Below are positions 1 through 6,517 of a stretch of 13,410 nucleotides of DNA, piece by piece. Under the pieces are notes generated by a model. That model saw only the letters and a program-made list of their open reading frames with translations, was not told the origin of the DNA and did not search any database. Every line of letters starts with the position of its first letter. Positions within the stretch are counted from its first letter, which is position 1. The DNA comes from Burkholderiales bacterium (lineage in GTDB: Bacteria; Pseudomonadota; Gammaproteobacteria; Burkholderiales; Burkholderiaceae). A program made the position numbers and the translations under genes. Location of the stretch: the NCBI GenBank assembly GCA_903643055.1, contig CAHJWV010000589.1, positions 1-13,410 on the forward strand, in the 5' to 3' direction.

Positions 1-531
1 GGCGAAGTGCAAAGCCTGGCCGAGAGCGTGCCCGATGCGGGCGGCGTGATGTTCGTGCCGGCCTTCACCGGCCTGGGCGCGCCGTATTGGAAGGCCGATG
101 CGCGCGGCGCGATCGTCGGCCTGACGCGCGGTACCACCGTGGCCCACATTGCGCGCGCAGCGCTGGAGAGCATCGCGTTCCAGAGCGCGGCGCTGCTGCA
201 AGCGATGAGCCGCGATGCGGTGGCGGCGGGCGGCGCGCCGGTGGCCGAGCTGCGCGTGGATGGCGGGGCTTGCGTCAACGACCTGTTGATGCAGTTCCAG
301 GCCGATCTGCTGGGCATCCCGGTCGTGCGGCCGAAGGTGATCGAGACCACGGCGCTGGGCGCGGCTTACCTCGCCGGCCTGTCTTGCGGCGTCTATCAAG
401 GGCTGGACGAGCTGAGTTCGCATTGGCGCGCCGAGCGCACTTTCCAGCCGACCCTGTCGCGCCCACGCGCGCAAGAGTTGATGCAGCGTTGGGAACATGC
501 GGTGCGGCAAGCAACCTTGCCAGAGCGCTAA
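1..531 (+). CDS. glpK: Glycerol kinase, C-terminal part (5' end outside window)
   Basis: This is the C-terminal 176 residues of glycerol kinase, the cytoplasmic FGGY-family enzyme that phosphorylates glycerol to sn-glycerol 3-phosphate with ATP. The reading frame is open from base 1, so the start lies upstream of the window. Diagnostic family stretches are [13 protein letters not shown] near the left edge, [12 protein letters not shown], the ATP-site segment [20 protein letters not shown] and [11 protein letters not shown]. All align in order with the C-terminal FGGY domain of E. coli GlpK as I recall it. The protein ends normally, a few residues after the last conserved helix ([11 protein letters not shown]). 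No glpF or glpD partner is visible in this window. The next gene begins about 140 bases downstream and belongs to an unrelated transporter, so I infer that glpK is a separate transcription unit. Confidence 0.96.
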   Translation, partial: GEVQSLAESVPDAGGVMFVPAFTGLGAPYWKADARGAIVGLTRGTTVAHIARAALESIAFQSAALLQAMSRDAVAAGGAPVAELRVDGGACVNDLLMQFQADLLGIPVVRPKVIETTALGAAYLAGLSCGVYQGLDELSSHWRAERTFQPTLSRPRAQELMQRWEHAVRQATLPER

Positions 532-576
532 GACCGAAGCGGGCGAAGCGGCGCAAGGCCGGCCGCGCCCAAGCTG

Positions 577-598
577 ATCAGCGCAGCGCTGCGCTGAT
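577..598. terminator. Perfect 22-bp palindrome downstream of glpK (hairpin, possible terminator)
   Basis: The 22 bases are exactly self-complementary (ATCAGCGCAGC followed by its reverse complement). As RNA they can form a 9-bp stem with a 4-base GCGC loop. The element lies 46 bases after the glpK stop and about 75 bases before the permease start, which fits a transcription end or an attenuating hairpin. No run of T follows it, so it is not a textbook intrinsic terminator. A dimeric-regulator operator is the alternative reading. Confidence 0.45.
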
Positions 599-673
599 GG
601 CAACAACGCGCATGACGCCAATGACACAGTGATGGACGCGATCAGGCGCCGCCGGGAAAAGCCACCGTCCTGA

Positions 674-1690
674 ATGCCTATGCGCTTTTCGGAGATGATG
701 CCGGCCTTCGCTGTCCGAACTTGCGCCAAGAGGCCTCTCATCGCTCCGTTTCTCGTCAAGCGCTTCGCGACCTTCTGCCTGACGCTGCTGGCCGCATCGG
801 CAGTGATCTTCGGTGTGCTCGATCTGCTACCCGGCAATGTCGCCGAAGTGATGTTGGGCGATACCGCGACGCCGGAATCGGTGGCGGCGTTGTCGCGCCA
901 GCTGGGGCTGGACCGCCCGCCGCTGCAGCGTTACCTCGCGTGGCTTGCTGGCCTTGCGCACGGTGAGATGGGCACGAGCGTGGCGTATGACACCCCGGTG
1001 CAGACCTTGATCGCCGAGCGGCTGGCGGTCACCGTGCCGCTGGCCGTGATCGCGATGGCGCTGACCGCGATCGCCGCGCTGGCGGCCGGGCTGTATGCCG
1101 CGTCGCGTCATCAACGCGCCGGTGATGCGATCGTGATGGCCGTGAGCCAGGTCGGCATGGCCGTGCCGAGTTTCTGGCTCGCCATTCTGTTGATCCTGTT
1201 GTTCGCGGTGAAGCTGCGCTGGTTTCCAGCGGGCGGCTTTCCGGGCTGGGCCGATGACCCGCTGGCGGCATTCAAGGCGCTGGTGTTGCCGGCGGTTGCG
1301 CTGGCCGCGGTGCAGGCGGCGATCCTGGCGCGCATCACGCGCTCGGCCGTGCTCGATGTGCTGCGTGAAGACTTCGTGCGCACCGCCCGCGCACGCGGGC
1401 TGAGCCGCAGCGCGGTGCTATGGCGCCATGTGCTGCGCAATGCGATGGTGCCGGTGTTGACGGTCGCCGGCCTGCAGTTCGCAAACCTGCTGACCGGCAC
1501 GGTGATCGTCGAGAACGTGTTCACCTTGCCGGGCATCGGCCGCCTGGTGTTTCAGGCCATCGCCAACCGCGACCTGATCGTCGTGCAGAACATCGTGATG
1601 CTGATGGCCGCCGCAGTCATCGTCATCAACTTCGCGGTCGATCTCCTGGCGGTGGCGATCGACCCGCGGCTGAAGGCCCGCAGCGCATGA
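674..1690 (+). CDS. ABC transporter permease, DppB/OppB type
   Basis: Integral inner-membrane permease of a peptide/nickel-type (family 5) importer; it pairs with the next gene to form the transmembrane channel. The typical family N-terminus, VKRFATFCLTLLAASAVIFGVLDLLPGN, begins around residue 28 and is split here only by description. It is followed by a periplasmic loop containing LGLDRPPLQRYLAWL, about five further hydrophobic segments, and the EAA coupling loop at residues 236-257 (RTARARGLSRSAVLWRHVLR). The C-terminal part has the usual NLLTGTVIVENVF and FTLPGIGRL segments. The start is uncertain: ATG codons at 674, 680, 695 and 698 all precede the conserved helix, none has a convincing Shine-Dalgarno sequence, and the first 25 or so residues look non-conserved. 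The stop overlaps the ATG of the next permease by four bases. Family assignment is firm; the substrate is not determined. Confidence 0.93.
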   Translation: MPMRFSEMMPAFAVRTCAKRPLIAPFLVKRFATFCLTLLAASAVIFGVLDLLPGNVAEVMLGDTATPESVAALSRQLGLDRPPLQRYLAWLAGLAHGEMGTSVAYDTPVQTLIAERLAVTVPLAVIAMALTAIAALAAGLYAASRHQRAGDAIVMAVSQVGMAVPSFWLAILLILLFAVKLRWFPAGGFPGWADDPLAAFKALVLPAVALAAVQAAILARITRSAVLDVLREDFVRTARARGLSRSAVLWRHVLRNAMVPVLTVAGLQFANLLTGTVIVENVFTLPGIGRLVFQAIANRDLIVVQNIVMLMAAAVIVINFAVDLLAVAIDPRLKARSA

Positions 1691-2508
1691 GAGGGCTTCG
1701 CAACCGGCCGTTGGCGATGGGCGGCGCGCTGGTCATGCTGCTGGCCGCGACCGCCTTGCTGTCGTGGCTGTGGACGCCTTACCCCGTGGCCGAGATCGAC
1801 GTGCCGCACAAGCTGCAGCTGCCGAGCTGGCAGCATCTGCTGGGCACCGACAGCCTCGGGCGCGACATCGCCAGCTTGCTGATCGTCGGCGCGCGCACGT
1901 CGATGGCCGTGGGCGTGATGGCGGTGGGCATCGGCCTGATCGCCGGTGTGGCGCTCGGGCTGCTGGCGGCGGCCCGCCGCGGCTGGCTCGACGAGCTGCT
2001 GATGCGCGCGGCCGACCTGGCCTTTGCGTTCCCGGCGCTGCTGACCGCCATCATGCTGACCGCGCTGTATGGCCCGGGCCTCGGCAGCTCGGTGCTGGCG
2101 ATCGGCCTCTTCAACATTCCGGTGTTCACCCGCATCACGCGCAGTGCGGCGCAAGGCGTTTGGGCGCGAGACTTCGTGCTGGCCTCGCGCGCTTGCGGCA
2201 AGGGCGCTTGGCACATCACCTTCGCGCATGTATTGCCTAACATTGCCAGTGTGCTGATCGTGCAGGCCACGGTGCAGTTTGCCGTGGCCATCCTCGCCGA
2301 GGCAGGCTTGAGTTATGTCGGCCTCGGCGTGCAGCCACCGCAGCCGAGTTGGGGTCGCATGCTGAACGAAGCCCAGGCGATGATGTTCCAGGCGCCTCAG
2401 CTGGCGATCTATCCCGGCCTGGCGATTGCGCTCAGCGTGCTGGGCCTGAACCTGCTCGGTGATGGCCTGCGCGACCAGTTCGACCCCCAACTTTCACGAA
2501 TCCGTTGA
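1687..2508 (+). CDS. ABC transporter permease, DppC/OppC type
   Basis: Second permease of the importer, 273 residues when started at the ATG at 1687, which overlaps the previous stop as ATGA. A longer in-frame reading back to 1420 is only an overlap with the DppB gene. An N-terminal hydrophobic helix (residues 10-29) is followed by the DppC hallmark HLLGTDSLGRDIASLL at about 50-65, then several membrane helices. The EAA loop is at residues 164-185 (LASRACGKGAWHITFAHVLP), followed by AILAEAGLSYVGLGVQPP and PSWGRML, and the protein ends with GDGLRDQFDPQL as expected for the family. It is slightly short at the N-terminus compared with the usual 280-300 residues. The next gene begins three bases after its stop, so this permease is co-transcribed with a CYTH enzyme that is not part of the standard transporter set. 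Confidence 0.94.
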   Translation: MRGLRNRPLAMGGALVMLLAATALLSWLWTPYPVAEIDVPHKLQLPSWQHLLGTDSLGRDIASLLIVGARTSMAVGVMAVGIGLIAGVALGLLAAARRGWLDELLMRAADLAFAFPALLTAIMLTALYGPGLGSSVLAIGLFNIPVFTRITRSAAQGVWARDFVLASRACGKGAWHITFAHVLPNIASVLIVQATVQFAVAILAEAGLSYVGLGVQPPQPSWGRMLNEAQAMMFQAPQLAIYPGLAIALSVLGLNLLGDGLRDQFDPQLSRIR

Positions 2509-2511
2509 CTC

Positions 2512-3030
2512 ATGGCACGCAACATCGAAATCAAAGCCCGGCTTTCTAACCTGACCGAAACGCGTGCGCGCGCCGAAACGCTGGCCGATGGCCCGGCCGA
2601 GCTGATCGCGCAAGACGACACCTTCTTCACCGCGGCCCGCGGCCGGCTGAAGCTGCGCGCCTTTGCCGATGGCCGCGGCGAGCTGATCTATTACGAACGC
2701 CCGGACCAGGCAGGCCCGAAGACCTCGTTCTATGTGCGCTCGCCAAGCAGCTCGCCCGACAGCCTGCGCGAGGCGCTGACGCTGGCTCACGGGCAGATCG
2801 GCCGGGTGCGCAAGCAGCGCGTGTTGCTGATGGCCGGCCGCACGCGCATCCACCTCGATCGCGTCGAAGGCTTGGGTGATTTTCTCGAGCTCGAAGTGGT
2901 GCTGGCCGATGGCGAGGCCGAGGCCGCTGGCATCGACGAGGCGCACCGGCTGATGGCCCGCCTGGGCGTGGAGCCACAGCACTTGATCGACGGGGCTTAC
3001 CTCGATCTGCTGGCGGCGAAAGCGGCTTGA
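2512..3030 (+). CDS. CYTH-domain protein, class IV adenylate cyclase / triphosphatase-like
   Basis: A 172-residue protein filling a single CYTH (CyaB/thiamine-triphosphatase) tunnel domain; members bind triphosphates such as ATP, thiamine triphosphate or polyphosphate with divalent metals. The N-terminal motif NIEIKAR (residues 4-10) is the usual EXEXK signature with Asn in place of the first Glu. Basic and acidic tunnel residues recur in order: RLKLR (45-49), YYERPD (60-65), VRKQR (99-103), IHLDRVEGLGDF (113-124) and ELEV (126-129), which supplies the EXE metal ligands; Y163 lies near the end. The family includes adenylate cyclase CyaB and triphosphatases, and the sequence alone does not decide between them. 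The gene sits three bases after permease C and 16 before ATPase D, inside the transporter operon, so co-expression is very likely. It is cytoplasmic, with no signal peptide. Confidence 0.87.
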   Translation: MARNIEIKARLSNLTETRARAETLADGPAELIAQDDTFFTAARGRLKLRAFADGRGELIYYERPDQAGPKTSFYVRSPSSSPDSLREALTLAHGQIGRVRKQRVLLMAGRTRIHLDRVEGLGDFLELEVVLADGEAEAAGIDEAHRLMARLGVEPQHLIDGAYLDLLAAKAA

Positions 3031-3046
3031 AGCGATAACGCCGTCG

Positions 3047-3895
3047 ATGAGCGCGCTTTTGCAAGTCAGCGATTTGCGCCTTCGCCTGCCCGGCGAGGGC
3101 GGCCTGGCTGCGGTGCTGCAGGGTGTGTCGTTTTCGTTGGCGCGCGGCGAGGCGCTGGGCCTGATCGGCGAAAGCGGCAGCGGCAAGTCGATGACGGCGC
3201 TGGCGTTGATGGGTTTGCTGCCGGCCGGAGCTGAGCTCAGCGGCAGCATCCGCTTCCAGGGTCAGGAGCTGATCGGCCTGAATGACGAGGCGATGTGTGG
3301 CCTGCGCGGCCGCCGCATCGGCATGGTGTCCCAGGAGCCGATGACGGCGCTCAACCCCTTGCACACCGTGGGCCGGCAGATCGCCGAGCCGCTGCGCCTG
3401 CACCTTGGCTGGAGCGCTCGCCAAGCTCGCGCTGAAGCCTTGCGCCTGCTGGAGCGAGTTCGCATGCCGCAAGCGGCGCAGCGGCTCGATGCCTATCCGC
3501 ATCAGTTGTCGGGCGGCCAGCGACAGCGGGTGATGATGGCTTCGGCGCTGGCTTGCAGGCCTGAGCTGTTGATTGCCGATGAGCCGACGACCGCGCTCGA
3601 TGCGAGCGTGCAACGCGAGATCCTCGACCTGATCGGCGATCTCACACGTGAAAGCGGCATGGGCCTGCTGTTGATCTCGCACGATCTGGCGGCGATGGCA
3701 ATGCGCGTGTCGAGCGTGTTGGTCATGCACGGCGGCCGCGTCGTGGAGTCAGGCGATTCGCATCAGGTGTTTACCTCGCCGGTGCATCCTTACACCCAAG
3801 GCCTGCTGGCCGCGCGACCGAGCATCAGCCGCCCGCGTGGCACGCGCTTGAGCACGACACCGTCTCAGGTTGCTGAACCGCGGCTTTGCCTCTGA
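3047..3895 (+). CDS. ABC transporter ATPase, DppD/OppD type, possibly truncated at the C-terminus
   Basis: Cytoplasmic ATP-hydrolysing subunit of the importer, 282 residues. Walker A is GESGSGKS (41-48), the Q-loop Gln is residue 96 (MVSQEPMTALNP), the signature is LSGGQRQR (154-161), Walker B is LLIADEP (174-180), the D-loop contains TTALD (181-185) and the switch His is H212 (ISHDL). After HPYTQGLLAARP the protein reads RGTRLSTTPSQV and then stops within 11 residues. Typical DppD/OppD proteins are about 320-335 residues and continue from a similar GTRL..IPG.VP linker into a Cys-containing oligopeptide-transporter tail, which is missing here. The stop falls at the left border of an atypical DNA segment, so I suspect truncation by insertion, although naturally short members exist. 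The catalytic core is complete, so ATPase function may be retained. Confidence 0.92.
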   Translation: MSALLQVSDLRLRLPGEGGLAAVLQGVSFSLARGEALGLIGESGSGKSMTALALMGLLPAGAELSGSIRFQGQELIGLNDEAMCGLRGRRIGMVSQEPMTALNPLHTVGRQIAEPLRLHLGWSARQARAEALRLLERVRMPQAAQRLDAYPHQLSGGQRQRVMMASALACRPELLIADEPTTALDASVQREILDLIGDLTRESGMGLLLISHDLAAMAMRVSSVLVMHGGRVVESGDSHQVFTSPVHPYTQGLLAARPSISRPRGTRLSTTPSQVAEPRLCL

Positions 3896-4059
3896 CACCT
3901 CTGACGTGACGTCGCTGCACGGGCCCTTCTTCGACGGGTCGACAGCATCGTCAGCATTTCCAATACAACGCAGTTCTATGAATAGAAGCGCATGGTCGAT
4001 GAACTGAGCTTCATTGATCGCCTGCACCAGGAGTTCGCGGCGGCAAGCTTTCCGCAGAG

Positions 4060-4273
4060 CACCTCGTTCATCATCGACTCCGACCGCACCAGCGCCGCGA
4101 CCGCCACCAAGCCAAACGCCGATGGCGAGCGCGTCGACCAATGTGTAGCGCGGCCAATGGCTCGAAGACCACCGAGTCGTGCCGATGGCTCTGGTGACAC
4201 AGAACATCAAAGGGATGCCGTTGCGGCCCCTCACGATGTGGCGCTTGCTCTTTTCTTGTTCATACCCTGCCAA
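4060..4273 (-). pseudogene. Remnant of an IS5-family-like transposase
   Basis: On the - strand the stretch KSKRHIVRGRNGIPLMFCVT is readable from about 4255 down to 4193. A shift into another frame then gives RHDSVVFEPLAAL from about 4167 to 4129. Joined, these match the IS5-family DDE transposase pattern of (S)KRH(I/L)V..(R/N)GIPL.....T.ANRHDS..(F/L)EPL, which surrounds the second catalytic-domain strand. The frame breaks at about 4180, and downstream sequence no longer resembles the family, so this is an inactive relic. I could not define its terminal inverted repeats. A + strand frame over the same bases (3992-4378) has no recognisable content. The remnant supports an earlier mobile-element history for the insert. 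Confidence 0.5.
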
Positions 4274-4471
4274 CGTTCCGCACTCACTCGGCGTCGACAG
4301 GCTTTGTTCGCAGCTCTAACTACCAGTGGGCGCGAGGGCCATCCGAGGCGGCACGGGGAACGCCTGGCGGTGGTGTGAGCTGGGGAGTTAGCCGCTGCAG
4401 CTGTTGCATCTGGACACCGCATGCCGGTAGATGAATTGGTTCGATACCGTGTTAAATCCATGAGGGTAACT

Positions 4472-4515
4472 AACCCACCAAATAAACGGTGGCTGGCCCG
4501 GCGCTCAGGTGGGTT
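4472..4515 (+). promoter_or_regulatory. Leader with two mutually exclusive hairpins upstream of the CBM2/expansin genes
   Basis: AACCCACC at 4472-4479 is perfectly complementary to GGTGGGTT at 4508-4515. Its CCACC core (4475-4479) can instead pair with the nearer GGTGG at 4488-4492 across an 8-base A-rich loop. Only one of these pairings can exist at a time. The element is 50-100 bases before the CBM2 start codon, in a position suitable for RNA-level control. No known riboswitch class is recognised, and chance pairing is possible. Confidence 0.25.
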
Positions 4516-4573
4516 CAGTGTTCCGACTCGCCTGCTTCGCTCATCACAAAGCAGTCCTCTCTGGAGAATGAAC

Positions 4574-5045
4574 ATGTCTCGATTCAAACCTTGGGCTTTG
4601 ACCCTGGCCCTCGCCGCGGTTCACGCGCCGAGGGTGTTGGCTGCCTCTCCTGCAACGCTGACCTATCTCGTTAACAACACCTGGAATGGTGGCTTTGTGC
4701 AGCCGTGACAGTCACCAACCCCAACAACGAGCCCTTGGATGGCGCGGCTCGCTGAAGATCAGCGGCACCGTCAGTAGCGCTTGGAACTCGACCTGGCAGC
4801 AGAACGGCTCCAGCCTCGAACTGAGCGGTACGAGCTGGAACAAGGTTTTGCCATATCGCGGCACTGACACGTCGATCGGCTTCTGTACCAATGGCACGAA
4901 TGCACCGGCACCTGCGCCAGCGCCTGTACCGGCACCGCATCAACGATGTGCAGGCCATTCGGATCGGCCGCTCGGCAAGCGACGGCATCGCCGGCGATCA
5001 GCCATCACCAAAGTCAAATCACCTCACCCCGCAAACACCTTATGA
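4574..5045 (+). pseudogene. Secreted CBM2 cellulose-binding-module protein, broken by two frameshifts
   Basis: The ATG at 4574 has a GGAG ribosome site seven bases upstream and begins a signal peptide (MSRFKPWALTLALAAVHAP, then a VLAA cleavage region). The CBM2 start follows (TLTYLVNNTWNGGFVQ), and a stop intervenes at 4706-4708. The module continues in two other frames: VTVTNPNNEPLDG from 4705, then WRGSLKISGTVSSAW from 4740, SGTSWNKVLPYRG and TSIGFCTNGT. This fits loss of one base near 4703 and of four bases near 4742, where a second TGGC copy would restore DGWRGSL. CBM2 modules bind crystalline cellulose through surface Trp residues. A Pro-Ala linker follows. The last frame ends in ATGA overlapping the expansin start at 5042, so the original gene (about 158 residues after repair) was probably coupled to it. 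The basic tail after about 4940 is unconvincing and may hide another lesion or deletion. Confidence 0.75.
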
Positions 5046-6355
5046 AAACTTTCCAATCCTTGAAACTCACTTGGCGTCTGGCCGCTTATTCGGTGGCAGG
5101 CCTGCTTGCCACGGTGAGCCTGTCCAGCACTGCTGCGGCAGCCACGCCCCTTGTCAGCAAAGCCAGTGGCTTGTGTCTGGACCTTCCCGGCTTCAATTCG
5201 GAGCCCGGCACGGCCATCGATATCTGGGGCTGTAACGGCGGCAGCAACCAGCAATGGGACTTCACCGCTGCAGGCGAACTGCGCACGCTCGACGGTTCAC
5301 GTTGCCTGGACGCCTCCGGGGGCGGCACGACCAACGGCACCAAGGTGATCTCCTATCCCTGTACCGGGGGCGCCAACCAAAAATGGACTTACTCAGGCAA
5401 TGGCGCGGTCGTCGCCCAGTCGGGCTTGTGCCTGGATGTCATCGGTGGCGCCACGACCAACGGCAGCGTCGTTGCACTGTGGGGCTGCAATGGCGGTAAC
5501 AACCAGATCTGGACCAAGGGCAGCGGCGGTGGCAGCGGCGGTTGCACGGCCAGCATCTGGACACGTGGCGTCAATTACCCGTTGGGCGCCGTCGTGAAAT
5601 ATACAAACGGCAACTACTACAAAGTGGTCAACGCTGGCGCGAATGGCAGTGACGGCACGGATCCGCTCGTCAGCGCCTGGTACTGGCAACCGACCACCTG
5701 TGGCAGCACCGGTGCACCTGCACCTGCACCTGCACCTGCACCTGCACCTGTAGATGCGCTGTCACCGACCTACCGCGGCGAAGGCACCTTCTACGATGCC
5801 AACGGTGAAGGTAACTGCAGCTTTGATGCGACCCCGAACAATCTGTTGGTCGCCGCGATCAGTACCACCGACTACGCTGGCAGCGCCGCGTGCGGCGAGT
5901 TCATCACCGTCACCGGGCCGAAGGGCAAGGTCACGGTGCGCATCACCGACCGCTGCGAAGGGTGCAAACCGGGCGATGTGGATCTGAGTCAGCAGGCGTT
6001 TGAAAAGATCGCCAACGTCGATGCCGGCCGCGCGCCGGTCAGCTGGCATGTGATCCCTGCCGATGTCTCGGGCCCGATCGCCTTCCGCTACAAGGAGGGC
6101 AGCACGCGTTGGTGGCTCGGCATCCAGGTGCTGAACCATCGCTTGCCGGTCACCAAGCTGGAGATTCGGCCGAACGGCAGCAACAATTGGATCAACGTCC
6201 AACGTTTGAACTACAACTACTTCGTTCACCCGTCGACCATCGCCGAAGGCCCGTTGCAAGTGCGCGTGACCGGGCTGGGCGGCGCCACGCTGCTGCAGAA
6301 CCTGCCGGAGCCGTCTGACCGGCCGATCATTCAAGGAACCGGCCAATTCCCTTGA
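5042..6355 (+). CDS. Secreted multi-modular bacterial expansin (CBM13 - CBM5/12-like - EXLX1-like expansin with CBM63)
   Basis: A 437-residue exported protein predicted to loosen plant cell walls by non-hydrolytic disruption of cellulose-matrix contacts. Residues 1-34 form a signal peptide ending in an Ala-rich site. Residues 36-158 are a ricin-B-type lectin (CBM13) with three QXW repeats (QQW 70-72, QKW 113-115, QIW 155-157). After a Gly/Ser linker, residues 168-220 resemble a chitin/cellulose-binding CBM5/12 module (IWTRGVNYPLGAVVKY, then SAWYWQP). An (Ala-Pro)6 linker (225-236) leads to the expansin double-psi beta-barrel (243-340) and CBM63 (343-437). By alignment from memory with B. subtilis EXLX1, the key residues are T249, D303 (ITD) and D314 (DVDLS). 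The EXLX1 Tyr73 position is Cys305, paired with C308. The cellulose-binding platform is W357, W358 and Y391. The start at 5042 is chosen because it begins the signal peptide; it lacks a strong ribosome site but overlaps the CBM2 frame as ATGA. Confidence 0.92.
   Translation: MKTFQSLKLTWRLAAYSVAGLLATVSLSSTAAAATPLVSKASGLCLDLPGFNSEPGTAIDIWGCNGGSNQQWDFTAAGELRTLDGSRCLDASGGGTTNGTKVISYPCTGGANQKWTYSGNGAVVAQSGLCLDVIGGATTNGSVVALWGCNGGNNQIWTKGSGGGSGGCTASIWTRGVNYPLGAVVKYTNGNYYKVVNAGANGSDGTDPLVSAWYWQPTTCGSTGAPAPAPAPAPAPVDALSPTYRGEGTFYDANGEGNCSFDATPNNLLVAAISTTDYAGSAACGEFITVTGPKGKVTVRITDRCEGCKPGDVDLSQQAFEKIANVDAGRAPVSWHVIPADVSGPIAFRYKEGSTRWWLGIQVLNHRLPVTKLEIRPNGSNNWINVQRLNYNYFVHPSTIAEGPLQVRVTGLGGATLLQNLPEPSDRPIIQGTGQFP
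5714..5749 (+). repeat. Hexanucleotide tandem repeat (GCACCT)6 in the expansin linker
   Basis: Six perfect copies of GCACCT encode the (Ala-Pro)6 linker, residues 225-236 of the expansin. Perfect DNA-level identity suggests recent expansion by slippage. Because the unit is six bases, changes in copy number alter linker length without breaking the frame. The CBM2 remnant has a related but degenerate Ala/Pro-coding stretch at about 4904-4938. Confidence 0.9.
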
Positions 6356-6431
6356 GCCTGAAGGCGAGTTTCAACGTGGGGCCGAGTGACATGCACGAAG
6401 CCTCGCAAGCAAGGCCTTGCAGATGAATGAG

Positions 6432-6464
6432 CGCGGGCCGGCGCCGTGTTGGCACCGGCCCGCG
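6432..6464 (+). terminator. Strong hairpin downstream of the expansin gene
   Basis: CGCGGGCCGG at 6432-6441 pairs perfectly with CCGGCCCGCG at 6455-6464. Three further base pairs form inside after one mismatch, leaving a 5-base loop GTGTT. The sequence just after it, ATTTGATCTT, is moderately T-rich. It lies 76 bases after the expansin stop and 53 bases before the start of ATPase F, so it probably ends expansin transcription. It would also hamper read-through from the upstream transporter genes. Confidence 0.7.
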
Positions 6465-6517
6465 ATTTGATCTTCGGGAGTGACCGGCGATCTGCAAGCC
6501 GCGTAGCATCGCTACCC

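Larger units (their letters stand above)
3896..4567. other. Long stretch with no intact gene, ATPase D to CBM2 gene
   Basis: About 670 bases without a credible intact gene. It begins with a short direct repeat (CCTCTGAC at 3889-3896 and 3898-3905), contains the transposase remnant on the - strand at about 4060-4273, and ends in an AT-richer leader before the CBM2 gene. The small open frames here on both strands have poor codon character and no family resemblance. Confidence 0.55.
3870..6500. mobile_element. Putative foreign insert splitting the transporter operon
   Basis: Between the two ATPase genes, normally adjacent in dpp/opp-type operons, lie about 2.6 kb of visibly lower GC and weaker codon bias. 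The segment contains a decayed transposase, a frameshifted cellulose-binding-module gene and an intact expansin gene, none related to ABC transport. The borders are estimates: the left one from where ATPase D loses family resemblance (about 3870), the right one from the start of ATPase F (6518). I found no clean terminal inverted repeats or target duplication, so the mechanism of entry is unresolved. Confidence 0.5.

Noticed and set aside
87..632. A 181-codon + strand frame overlapping glpK
   Set aside because: It is an Arg/Gly-rich out-of-frame reading of glpK, which itself matches its family throughout.
3889..3905. CCTCTGAC direct repeat considered as a target-site duplication for the insert
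   Set aside because: Both copies are adjacent at the left border; I saw no copy at the right border.
3992..4378. A 128-codon + strand frame in the insert
   Set aside because: No family resemblance, poor codon character, and the opposite strand carries a readable transposase remnant.
4501..4540. GGTTCAGTGTTCC considered as a tRNA T-arm
   Set aside because: No matching acceptor, anticodon or D-arm could be found around it.
5714..5749. Tandem repeat considered as a CRISPR-like array
   Set aside because: The units are six bases with no spacers and encode an Ala-Pro linker.
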